DNA of 7,390 nt from Dehalococcoidia bacterium (GTDB lineage Bacteria; Chloroflexota; Dehalococcoidia; JAUYDP01). Under the pieces are notes generated by a model. The model was not told where the DNA came from. It did not search any database and saw only the letters and a list, made by a program, of their open reading frames with translations. The stretch is from assembly GCA_030691805.1 (NCBI GenBank), contig JAUYDP010000228.1, forward strand, positions 1-7,390, given 5' to 3'. A program made the position numbers and the translations under genes. Positions 1 to 6,282 of the stretch are shown here, in pieces; positions within the stretch are counted from its first letter, which is position 1; every line of letters begins with the position of its first letter.

Positions 1-759
1 GCGGGGATCCGTACTACCGCTGTTCGGGATGGCGACTACTATACTATCAACGGGGGCAAGCGCTTTATCTCTCTGGGTAACGTCACGGACTACATAACGG
101 TCTTCGCCAAGACCGACCCCGCAGCGCGGCATAGGGGCCTGAGCGTCCTCTTGGTAGAAAAGGGTACGCCGGGCTTCACCGTGGCCCGCCTTGAAAACAA
201 GCTGGGGTGGCGGTCTACCCCCACCGCGGAGCTGGTGTTCAAGAACTGTAAAGTGCCCGCCGCAAACCTCCTGGGGCAGGAGGGCCAGGGGTGGGAGATT
301 GCCATGAGGACGCTCGACGTTACGCGGCCCGGCGTCGGGGCCATCGGCGCCGGTATAGCCCAGGGGGCCTTCGAGGTGGCCCTGGCTTACTCCAAGGAGC
401 GGGTCCAGTTCGGGGCGCCAATAGCATCCTACCAGGCTATCCAGATGAAACTGGCGGACATGGCCATTGACATCGAAGCCGCCCGCCTCCTGGTATACAA
501 GGCGGCGGCCATGGTGGACGAGGAGTCACCGATGGTGCCTTACTACGCTTCGATCGCTAAAACCTTCGCTACGGATGCTGCTATGCGAGTCTCTACCGAG
601 GCTATCCAGATCCTGGGCGGGGCCGGCTATATGAAGGACTTTGCAGCGGAACGCTATTTCCGGGAGGCGAAGCTCACCCAGATATTCGAAGGGTCCAATG
701 AGATCCAGCGACTCAATATCGCCCGGGAGGTACTGCGCGAGGGGTCGGCGATGGTATAA
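1..759 (+). CDS. Acyl-CoA dehydrogenase, C-terminal part (5' end outside window)
   Basis: FAD-dependent acyl-CoA dehydrogenase: oxidises the alpha-beta bond of an acyl-CoA thioester and passes electrons to an electron-transfer flavoprotein, in the cytoplasm. The reading frame is open from base 1, so the start and roughly the first 130 residues lie outside the window; 252 residues are visible. Residues ~1-75 are the middle beta domain (INGGKRFIS, LGWRSTPTAELVFKNCKVP) and ~85-250 the C-terminal helical domain. Family signatures are clear: KERVQFG near residue 135, then QILGGAGYM and IFEGSNEIQ near the end. The Glu of IFEGSNEIQ (visible residue 230) aligns with the catalytic base of the medium/short-chain enzymes. 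Substrate chain length cannot be read from the sequence; a branched-chain or other acyl-CoA is possible. The gene ends 11 nt before a heptanucleotide repeat tract, and no T-rich terminator follows. Family assignment is very secure. Confidence 0.96.
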   Translation, partial: AGIRTTAVRDGDYYTINGGKRFISLGNVTDYITVFAKTDPAARHRGLSVLLVEKGTPGFTVARLENKLGWRSTPTAELVFKNCKVPAANLLGQEGQGWEIAMRTLDVTRPGVGAIGAGIAQGAFEVALAYSKERVQFGAPIASYQAIQMKLADMAIDIEAARLLVYKAAAMVDEESPMVPYYASIAKTFATDAAMRVSTEAIQILGGAGYMKDFAAERYFREAKLTQIFEGSNEIQRLNIAREVLREGSAMV

Positions 760-770
760 TTATGGAAGCT

Positions 771-854
771 ATCAGTGGTCAGCGATCAGCCGTCAGCGGT
801 CAGTGATCAGTAGTCAGTGGTCAGCAATCAGCGGTCACTAGTCAGCAGTCAGTT
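771..854. repeat. Tandem heptanucleotide tract, 12 units of consensus RTCAGNN
   Basis: Twelve uninterrupted 7-bp units fill exactly 84 bp: ATCAGTG, GTCAGCG, ATCAGCC, GTCAGCG, GTCAGTG, ATCAGTA, GTCAGTG, GTCAGCA, ATCAGCG, GTCACTA, GTCAGCA, GTCAGTT. TCAG is kept in 11 of 12 units (the tenth has TCAC). Position 1 is always a purine and positions 6-7 vary. The tract starts 11 nt after the dehydrogenase stop. It resembles the short tandemly repeated sequences found between genes in cyanobacteria and other repeat-rich bacteria; its function is unknown. Confidence 0.9.
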
Positions 855-857
855 TTC

Positions 858-876
858 CTCCCCCGCCACGGGGGAG
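858..876. repeat. Small GC hairpin, 7-bp stem
   Basis: CTCCCCC (858-864) and GGGGGAG (870-876) form a perfect 7-bp stem around a 5-nt loop, next to the end of the heptad tract. Neither strand has a T-run on its exit side, so it is not a typical intrinsic terminator, although it could still slow read-through from the dehydrogenase gene. Confidence 0.55.
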
Positions 877-977
877 AAGCGCTAGAGCCACGATGTGTAT
901 TGGGATTGTAGGCGGTATGCGTCCTAATTGTCCGGCGTCCGGAAGCTGCCGAATCCGCTCAAAAAAAAGGAGTAGAA

Positions 978-1700
978 ATGACCATGTGGCAGTTCGAGAC
1001 AGAATTGGCTGATGTGACTCAGCGAACGCCATCTATAAAGTCTTTTAGGTTTCCGGTCCGTGCCAAAGGCGTTCGCTATCGGTCGGGACAGTTCTTCTTC
1101 ATCACCATTCTTATTGACGGTCAGGAAGCCGACCATCACTTTTCCTTTTCAAGCTCACCTACGGAGAAGGGCTTCATCGAATTCACCAAGAGGCTTACCG
1201 GCAGCCCTTTCTCTCAGGCCCTCGGGAAGCTTCAGCCGGGGGCCTGGGCCAGGATCAAGGGGCCATTCGGCAGCTTTGTACTGCCTCGCAATCCCCAGAA
1301 GCTGTCCTTCATGGGGGGCGGTATCGGAATAACCCCCCTACGGAGTATGATACGTTATTCTTTGGATAGAAGGCTGCCCCATGACATCGTTCTCATATAC
1401 GGCAATCCCAACGTTGAGGAGACCGCTTTTAGAGAGGAATTGGAGGCGATAAAGGGCTTGCCGGGTCCTTCCGTTCGCATAGAACACGTCCTTTCCGGCC
1501 CAGGGATTCCGGATGGCTGGAAGGGCAGGACCGGTTTCATGAACAGCCAGTTGGTGGCGGAGGTGATGCCTGACTATATGGATCGGTTGCATTACATCTC
1601 CGGCCCGCCAAAGATGGTCGCAGCCATTAAGGAACAGATGGAAGCCCTGGGGTGCCCCCTAGGCCGGATAAAGGTGGACTCGTTTACAGGGTACGATTAA
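978..1700 (+). CDS. Ferredoxin-NAD(P)+ reductase-like FAD/NAD(P)-binding oxidoreductase
   Basis: A 240-residue stand-alone flavoprotein reductase module, predicted to move electrons between NAD(P)H and an unidentified partner in the cytoplasm. Residues ~1-100 form the FAD-binding barrel: RSGQFFFI near 35-42, HHFSFSSSP at 53-61 where the family usually has RxYS, and GPFGSF at 95-100. Residues ~108-240 form the nucleotide domain: GGGIGITP at 113-120 and SGPPKM at 208-213, where many members have CGPxxM. The protein ends SFTGYD. No cysteine cluster for an iron-sulfur centre is present, unlike fused dioxygenase reductases or PyrK partners. The chosen ATG has an AAAAGGAG ribosome site (965-972) 5 nt upstream; an ATG two codons later (984) is less well placed. 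Total length is normal for the module. It lies 218 nt after the dehydrogenase gene and runs tail-to-tail into the diguanylate cyclase gene. The fold is secure; the physiological partner is unknown. Confidence 0.9.
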   Translation: MTMWQFETELADVTQRTPSIKSFRFPVRAKGVRYRSGQFFFITILIDGQEADHHFSFSSSPTEKGFIEFTKRLTGSPFSQALGKLQPGAWARIKGPFGSFVLPRNPQKLSFMGGGIGITPLRSMIRYSLDRRLPHDIVLIYGNPNVEETAFREELEAIKGLPGPSVRIEHVLSGPGIPDGWKGRTGFMNSQLVAEVMPDYMDRLHYISGPPKMVAAIKEQMEALGCPLGRIKVDSFTGYD

Positions 1701-1710
1701 TACTCTTCCT

Positions 1711-3506
1711 TTACGAATACGAGCATACCCGGTTTCGCCCCATATGTTTGGCCTGGTATAGCGCCTTGTCCGCCTTCTGGACCAGGTCCTGAACAACTCC
1801 TTCTTGACCGACCTGGGTGGAGGCCGCTCCCATGCTGATGGTGAACCGGATACTGGTGGAGTTGGCCACGATTTCCTTATCCTCCACGGCTCGCCGGATT
1901 CGTTCGGCAATTACAGCCGCTTCGCTATTGGATGTCTCAGGAAGGATTATGGCGAATTCTTCCCCTCCGTAACGGGCCACATGGTCCGTCTCCCTGGCTG
2001 CTTTAGTGAGAATTTTGGCCACGGATTTCAGAACGGTATCCCCCATCAGGTGTCCAAAAGTATCGTTCACCGACTTGAAGTGGTCTATATCGGACATGAC
2101 CAGCGAGAGGCAATGTTTATATCTTCGAGCGCGCTTCGCCTCCATGTCCAGCAGTTCGTGGAAGTGGCGGTGGTTATAAAGCCCCGTAAGGCCGTCGGTT
2201 ATAGCCATCTCCTGGACCCGCTGGAGGAGCAATGTCTTCTCGATGGCGATGGAGACGTGGTTGGCGAAGGTGCTGCCTGCCTGCCGGTCATCTTCCGTCA
2301 AGCCAGCCCCCGTGATCGTCAGCATACCGTAGGGCTTCCCGCCCACGTTCAAACGGGCGCCAATGCCTTCTTTGAGGTCCAGTAACTGCACGATGGCGCC
2401 GGCCAGGGGGCGGAGCGGCGCCGGTAGGGCTTCTTCAACGGCTTTGGCGTAAGGGCTGAGAAGTGTGGTCTCCCCTCCTGTGATTATTTGTTCATAGAAG
2501 GTTCCCGGGGTTAACGGGAAGCGAGATCCCTTGAATGTCATTCCAGTGAGCTTCTCGACTGGCTTAAGTATGGACGGGCGTATGGTGCTGGCCGCGATGA
2601 CCAGATGCCTCGAGTCCTCGGTCAGGGTATAGAGTGAGGCCTGGTAATTCAGCTTACTTATGTGCTGAAGAACGGTCCGGTATATCTCCTTAAGGCTTCC
2701 GGCCCGCTGAATGGCATGGGAGGCTTCGCTGAGCGCAAGAAGCTGCCGGGCGTTGCGGGCCAGCTTGTCCAGGGAGCTTTGCAGGGCGTCCTCCATCCGT
2801 TTCCGCTCCGTGATGTCCACAAAGCTACCTATCACCGCCCTTTCTCCCCTGTAGCTTATAGACGCGACGGTCTCCATAGCCCACATGGTCTTACCACTTT
2901 TGGACATGACCTGGTACTCTACGGGTGTAGAACGCTTTCCCTTCAACGCCTTGATGGTCTCCTCCTTGACCATCTCCCTGTATTGGGGCAGGACGAGACT
3001 GAGGGATTCCATGCCAATCAGCTCTTCTTCGGTGTAGCCGGTGGCCAATACAAACTGGGGGTTGGCGGACCGGAACCTGCCGTTCTGGATAATGTAGACC
3101 CCTATGGGCGCACTTTGGGAGAACGTGCGGAACAGCTCCTCGGCCTCTTTTCGCGGTGTCAAGTCCTGGATGAAGGCCTGGACCACGCGCTTGCCGCGTA
3201 ATCCACCATCCTTCCGCTGGCCTCGATGGGGAAAACCGTGCCGTCCTTCCGCCGGTGGACCGTCTCAAACCGGGAGGAGTGGTGACTTTGGGGGTTGCTC
3301 AAGATGGCCTCAGGGGGGAAAGTGACGGATGGGGCCAGAAGGTCTTCGGCCACCATTTGCAGGAGCTCCTGTCGTGAATAGCCCAACTGCTCCAACGCCC
3401 GCTCATTGGCATCCAGTATCCGGTGCGTCTCCGGATCGAAAATAAAAACGGCCAGAGCCACCATCTGCGAGAGCGGCGTAAGCGACGAGGGCGAAGGTAT
3501 CTTCAA
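1711..3506 (-). pseudogene. PAS-PAS-GAF-GGDEF diguanylate cyclase, split by a frameshift
   Basis: Sensor enzyme of the diguanylate cyclase family, which condenses two GTP into c-di-GMP. The gene is read in two frames: 3506 to about 3198 (PAS1, ending GRMVDY), then about 3198 to 1711 (RGKRVVQAFIQDLTPRKEA onward). Restoring one base near 3198 gives ~598 residues: PAS1 ~13-118, PAS2 ~127-237, GAF ~255-430, GGDEF ~436-598. The cyclase domain looks intact: DGLTGLYN start, GGEEF active site at ~514-518, and an inhibitory RxxD site (RETD) five residues before it. No signal peptide or membrane helix is visible, so it should be cytoplasmic. The start is TTG at 3506, with GAGG (3512-3515) 5 nt upstream and an in-frame stop just before. 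The downstream frame could begin at GTG 3186, but that lies inside the end of PAS1 and has no supporting site. A true mutation or a sequencing/assembly error are both possible. The sensed signal is unknown. Confidence 0.85.
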
Positions 3507-3563
3507 AGTGGCCTCATCTCAAGCTTCCATTCGTCTCAGAAACCATAAAGCGCGAGTAGGGAG

Positions 3564-3572
3564 ATTATAGCA
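3564..3572 (-). promoter_or_regulatory. Extended -10 promoter candidate for the diguanylate cyclase gene
   Basis: On the minus strand this reads TGCTATAAT, a perfect TGn plus TATAAT extended -10 element. It lies about 58 nt upstream of the TTG start, leaving an untranslated leader of roughly 50 nt. No good TTGACA-like -35 sits at 16-18 bp, which extended -10 promoters tolerate. It lies downstream of the terminator of the preceding gene, consistent with an independent transcription unit. Confidence 0.55.
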
Positions 3573-3693
3573 TTTTTTTCAAGGGGCAAATTAACGCGTT
3601 TAGAGGCAGGAATTGCTGACCTTACTAAACTACTGATATTCCCTCTAAACAGCGGGGAGACAGCTCTTATAAGGAATCTGGATAAAACAAACA

Positions 3694-3720
3694 GGAGGGG
3701 AGCCAGCCTGGCTCCCCTCC
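3694..3720 (-). terminator. Intrinsic terminator of the Gly/Met-rich secreted protein gene
   Basis: A perfect 12-bp stem, GGAGGGGAGCCA (3694-3705) with TGGCTCCCCTCC (3709-3720), closes a 3-nt loop. Read on the minus strand it begins 27 nt after the stop codon of the gene at 3747-4430 and is followed by TGTTTGTTTTATCC, a T-rich tail. The plus-strand exit is purine-rich, so termination should act in the minus direction only. Confidence 0.88.
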
Positions 3721-3746
3721 CAGGAGAAAGGAGACTTGAAGGGCTT

Positions 3747-4430
3747 TTAGAACCAGGTGAGAAGCACTGTGGACCTTAGCCCACCAATGAAGTTGCCCAT
3801 CATGCTTCCCAAGCTTGTGCGGGAAGTCCCGTTACCAGGGCGTATATTAACGCCGGATCGCCCTGGAGCGGAGCCGGTCTGTGCTCCGCCGCCCATCATA
3901 CCTCCGTTGCCAGTGAAGCCGCCGCCCATCATACCTCCGCTGCCCGTAGCACCGCTGCCCGTAGCACCGCTGCCCATCATGCCGCCACTGCCCGTAACGC
4001 CGCCGCCCATCAGTCCGCTACTGCCAGTGAAGCCGCTGCCCGTAACGCCGCCGCCCATCAGTCCGCTACTGCCAGTGAAGCCGCTGCCCATCATGCCACC
4101 GCTGCCCGTAACGCCGCCGCCCATTATTCCGCTACTGCCAGTGAAGCCGCTGCCCATCATGCCACCGCTGCCCGTAGCGCCGCCACCCATCATGCCTCCG
4201 GCGCCCGCCACCGTGTTGCAGGCTTCAGTCATACCCTCCGAGCTGCTGTGCATTTTGTCGAAGAACCCTTCACCGAACTGGCTATCCATCCACCCGCGCA
4301 TGTCCTCCCAATTGCCTGCTGGTGGGGTTGGCTCGGCTGGGGGGGGAGGCTCGTCGGCCAGGGCAGTGCCTATTAGGCTCATTGTTAGCAATGCCCCCAT
4401 CGCCAGCGCTAACCATTTTGACTTTCTCAT
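3747..4430 (-). CDS. Secreted Gly/Met-rich low-complexity repeat protein, function unknown
   Basis: 227 residues. Residues 1-25 are a Sec-type signal peptide (MRKSK, hydrophobic core, cleavage after ALA, mature start DEPPPP), so the product is exported. Residues 27-38 are Pro-rich. Residues 40-72 form a more ordinary segment with Trp, Asp and a lone Cys (71). Residues 75-182 are built from tandem modules of GGMMGSG, FTGSSGLMGGG and VTGSG type, rich in Gly, Met, Ser and Thr and almost uncharged. The basic, then hydrophobic, end is GGLRSTVLLTWF. Paired methionines could suggest Cu(I) binding or a flexible surface matrix, but nothing proves either. AAGGAGG precedes ATG 4430 by 10 nt. A 6-bp inverted repeat (GGCAGG/CCTGCC, 4457-4471) lies in its leader, and a CATAAT-like -10 at 4490-4495 is possible. 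A strong terminator follows. Signal peptide, ribosome site and terminator all support this strand over the Pro-rich antisense frame. Confidence 0.85.
   Translation of the reverse strand: MRKSKWLALAMGALLTMSLIGTALADEPPPPAEPTPPAGNWEDMRGWMDSQFGEGFFDKMHSSSEGMTEACNTVAGAGGMMGGGATGSGGMMGSGFTGSSGIMGGGVTGSGGMMGSGFTGSSGLMGGGVTGSGFTGSSGLMGGGVTGSGGMMGSGATGSGATGSGGMMGGGFTGNGGMMGGGAQTGSAPGRSGVNIRPGNGTSRTSLGSMMGNFIGGLRSTVLLTWF
3994..4173. repeat. Coding tandem repeats: 48-bp perfect duplication and related 66-bp units
   Basis: Bases 3994-4041 and 4042-4089 are identical 48-bp units. The next block carries the same 48-bp unit (4108-4155, differing at the ATTATTCC versus ATCAGTCC spot), flanked by an 18-bp insert at 4090-4107 and 4156-4173, making 66-bp periods. 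All lengths are multiples of three, so copy changes add or remove 16 or 22 residues of the secreted protein without breaking its frame. Confidence 0.88.
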
Positions 4431-4456
4431 TCTTAATGTTCCTCCTTCTTTACTGT

Positions 4457-4471
4457 GGCAGGGATCCTGCC
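4457..4471. promoter_or_regulatory. Inverted repeat in the leader of the secreted protein gene
   Basis: GGCAGG (4457-4462) and CCTGCC (4466-4471) form a 6-bp palindrome with a GAT centre. It sits just upstream of the AAGGAGG ribosome site of the minus-strand gene. It could be an operator or a small leader hairpin; nothing in the sequence separates these. Confidence 0.3.
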
Positions 4472-4545
4472 TCGTTCTTTCTATTACTTATTATGGAGGA
4501 CGATTGTTAAGAAGTTGTGAAGAACCTGGGGTTTTCTCATTGGAC

Positions 4546-4575
4546 TTGACAGGCAATGTCTAAAAGCCATAGAGT
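4546..4575 (+). promoter_or_regulatory. Promoter candidate for the MFS gene
   Basis: A perfect -35 TTGACA (4546-4551) is followed after 18 bp by TAGAGT (4570-4575), a 4/6 match to the -10 consensus. Transcription would start near 4582, only about 5 nt before the ATG at 4587. CATTG (4539-4543) and CAATG (4554-4558) form a short inverted repeat around the -35 and could be an operator, though such a short match may be chance. Confidence 0.45.
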
Positions 4576-4586
4576 GCCCACGTTGA

Positions 4587-5822
4587 ATGAAACAAGACAG
4601 CGGTCTCCAGGATAAAGTCGCTCGGTCCTCTTCAGGCGCTTCCAGATACCGGTGGGTGATCCTGGCGATGGCAGTTGCAGCCCACGTGTCAGTGGTGATG
4701 GCCGGACAGTCCCTGGCCCCTTTGGCCCCTTTCCTGCTGAATGATCTGGTGTCCAGCCGAACGGAACTAGGGTTGATGGTCTCTATCCTCCTGGTGGGAG
4801 GTGGGGTCGGCTCCACGCCGGGCGGCTGGCTGGCGGACCGCTCCATGCGCTGGACTCTATTGGGAGGGCAGGTCCTTCTGGGCCTGATGATTCTGGTCTT
4901 CACCAGGACGCCTTCTTTCCAGGCAAGCCTTCTGCCTCTATTTTTCGCGGGACTGGGTTTTGGCGCAATTATCTCCACCGTGGCCCGGGCGGTGGCGTCG
5001 TGGTTTCCCGTTCGGGAGCGGGCCACGGCTTTGGGCATCGCTATGGCGGCGGCGCCCTTGGGGAACGCTATTAGTTCGGCCGGCATGCCTGCCCTTGGAC
5101 AAGCCTGGGGTTGGAGGCAGGCCCTTCTGCCCGTCGCCTTTTTTATCATCGCCTGTGGTGTAATTTCTTTCTTTTTGTACCGCCCCTCTTCCGAGGAGAT
5201 TGCTTCCAAGAAGGCGGGGTCTGAGGCCATAGGATGGCCCTGGCATATTCTGAGGCGACGGGATACCTGGCTTCTCGGCCTTACCGCCATCCTGCTCGGA
5301 AGCGTGGAGCATTCCTTCCGGACCTATTTTCTGCTCCACCTGATTGATGTGGCGCTGCTGCCCGTGGTCCTTGGTGGCTGGTACCTGGCCCTGGCTCATG
5401 GCAGCGGCCTGTTCGGGCGAATCGGTTGGGGAGTTATTAGCGACCGGTGGTTCGCTGGAAGGCGGGAGGTTGTCTTCGCCATTATTCCGGGGATAGCGGC
5501 GGCGGCCTTGATTCTGCTGGGCCTTGGATGGGGTTCCCCGTGGACTCTACCTCTTTTGGCACTGGTTTTCGGGTTCAGCGGCATCGGGTGGGTGGGTATC
5601 TATACGACCATGCTGTCGGAAAGGGCCAGTTCCGGCTCGGCGGGAGGGGAGCTGGGTCTCGGGTTCACCTTCGGATACGTTGGAGTAGTCCTTGGCCCCG
5701 CCCTTTTCGGACGGGGAGTAGACGCCATAGGGTCCTACCAGACTATGTGGCTGCTCGTAGCAGCAGTGGCGGTCCTGGCGGGGGTCGTGCCCTTTTTTCT
5801 TAGTAAAGCGCCCCACCGTTAG
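4587..5822 (+). CDS. Major facilitator superfamily transporter
   Basis: 411 residues, a typical length for a 12-helix MFS permease in the cytoplasmic membrane, driven by an ion or substrate gradient. Hydrophobic segments run from ~23 to ~198 (six helices), then a polar central loop ~199-225, then six more to ~405. Motif A between helices 2 and 3 is GGWLADRSMRW (79-89), and its second-half counterpart GRIGWGVISDRW lies at 277-288. SWFPVRERATALGI (138-151) resembles the helix 4-5 loop of anion/carboxylate-type MFS members, but the substrate cannot be named. The ATG at 4587 directly follows an in-frame TGA, so no longer form is possible. There is no Shine-Dalgarno sequence before it, in keeping with a near-leaderless transcript. 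Later in-frame starts (GTG 4656, ATG near residue 28) would cut into helix 1. The gene is divergent from the secreted-protein gene and ends against a hairpin repeat. Confidence 0.92.
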   Translation: MKQDSGLQDKVARSSSGASRYRWVILAMAVAAHVSVVMAGQSLAPLAPFLLNDLVSSRTELGLMVSILLVGGGVGSTPGGWLADRSMRWTLLGGQVLLGLMILVFTRTPSFQASLLPLFFAGLGFGAIISTVARAVASWFPVRERATALGIAMAAAPLGNAISSAGMPALGQAWGWRQALLPVAFFIIACGVISFFLYRPSSEEIASKKAGSEAIGWPWHILRRRDTWLLGLTAILLGSVEHSFRTYFLLHLIDVALLPVVLGGWYLALAHGSGLFGRIGWGVISDRWFAGRREVVFAIIPGIAAAALILLGLGWGSPWTLPLLALVFGFSGIGWVGIYTTMLSERASSGSAGGELGLGFTFGYVGVVLGPALFGRGVDAIGSYQTMWLLVAAVAVLAGVVPFFLSKAPHR

Positions 5823-5924
5823 ACGCCCCAGCGGGGCTTCTCTACAGGAGGGTGGCGCAGGTTGCGAGGTTGGACGGATTCACCAGAGGAGTGGGAGACG
5901 CCCCAGCGGGGCGTCTCTACAGGA
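5821..5924. repeat. Paired-hairpin repeat element, copy A
   Basis: Two palindromes flank a ~50-nt spacer. The left one (5821-5841) is AGACGCCCC, AGC, GGGGCTTCT, with one mismatch, and overlaps the last two bases of the MFS stop codon. The right one (5895-5917) is a perfect 10-bp stem, GAGACGCCCC, AGC, GGGGCGTCTC. Both are followed by TCTACAGGA or TACAGGA. The right-hand 50 bp (5875-5924) match 6115-6164 with only two differences. The element looks like a REP/BIME-type interspersed repeat rather than a terminator, since no T-run follows. Confidence 0.75.
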
Positions 5925-5993
5925 CGCGCTTAGGTGGGGCACCACTGCTGGTAGAGTTGCCGTAAAGGAAGGTCTAACCGGGGAGAGATGCCT

Positions 5994-6050
5994 TGGCGGT
6001 AAGCGGGCCGCTAGGAGGCCATATGGCTGTAAGTAAGCCGCCAGGAGGCC
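5994..6050. repeat. Imperfect 27-bp direct repeat, two copies 30 bp apart
   Basis: Bases 5994-6020 and 6024-6050 match at 22 of 27 positions. Both begin TGGC, contain GTAAG and end AGGAGGCC. They lie between the two paired-hairpin elements. Origin and role are unknown. Confidence 0.6.
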
Positions 6051-6057
6051 CTCCCTT

Positions 6058-6164
6058 AGTCTCCCCAATTGGGGCGTTTTTGCAAACGGGTGGTGGCGGG
6101 CCGCGATGCTGGGGCGGATTCATTAGAGGAGTGGGAGACGCCCCAGCGGGGCGTCTCTACAGGA
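6058..6164. repeat. Paired-hairpin repeat element, copy B
   Basis: Second copy of the element at 5821-5924. The right palindrome (6135-6157) and its flank are nearly identical to copy A. The left palindrome has drifted to a CCCCAATTGGGG core (6063-6074) followed by CGTTTTTG. The spacer (GGTGGCGGG, CGGATTCA, AGAGGAGTGGG) keeps the same order of blocks. The CCCC/GGGG stem followed by five T could act as a weak terminator for + strand read-through, but the stem is short. Confidence 0.65.
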
Positions 6165-6282
6165 TTTGCAACATTAATAGATGGGCCGCTGGGAGCCACG
6201 CCATCGAAAGACGTTGATACATAGGAGGCACGCAGGGGAGTCGTGTCGTTATCGCATAAGGATGGGGGGCGCCAGCGGGCGT

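Larger units (their letters stand above)
5823..6282. other. Gene-free 460-bp repeat region between MFS and methyltransferase genes
   Basis: The MFS gene and the methyltransferase gene converge on this region. It contains two paired-hairpin elements, a 27-bp direct repeat and a possible degenerate hairpin core (CGCCAGCGGGCG) near 6269-6281, just beyond the methyltransferase stop. Short open frames exist but lack a ribosome site and cross the repeats, so I call none of them a gene. From 6165 to about 6265 I see nothing recognisable. Confidence 0.7.

Noticed and set aside
771..854. CRISPR array
   Set aside because: The units are 7 bp with no spacers between longer repeats; it is a simple heptad tract.
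1804..3201. Plus-strand open frames of 193 and 179 codons
   Set aside because: They are antisense to the PAS/GAF/GGDEF coding region, which shows clear domain motifs on the minus strand.
3757..4563. Long plus-strand frame, 268 codons, Pro-rich (PPLPVKP, PPIIPP patterns)
   Set aside because: It is the complement of the Gly/Met-rich repeats. The minus strand has a signal peptide, AAGGAGG ribosome site and matching terminator; this frame has none and runs into the intergenic region.
4484..5290. 268-codon minus-strand frame opposite the MFS gene
   Set aside because: Basic, Pro/Arg-rich composition with no recognisable domain, and it lies antisense to a clear transporter with proper motifs and helices.
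5820..5841. Intrinsic terminator of the MFS gene
   Set aside because: The hairpin follows the stop at once but has a stem mismatch and no T-run. It matches the interspersed repeat family better.
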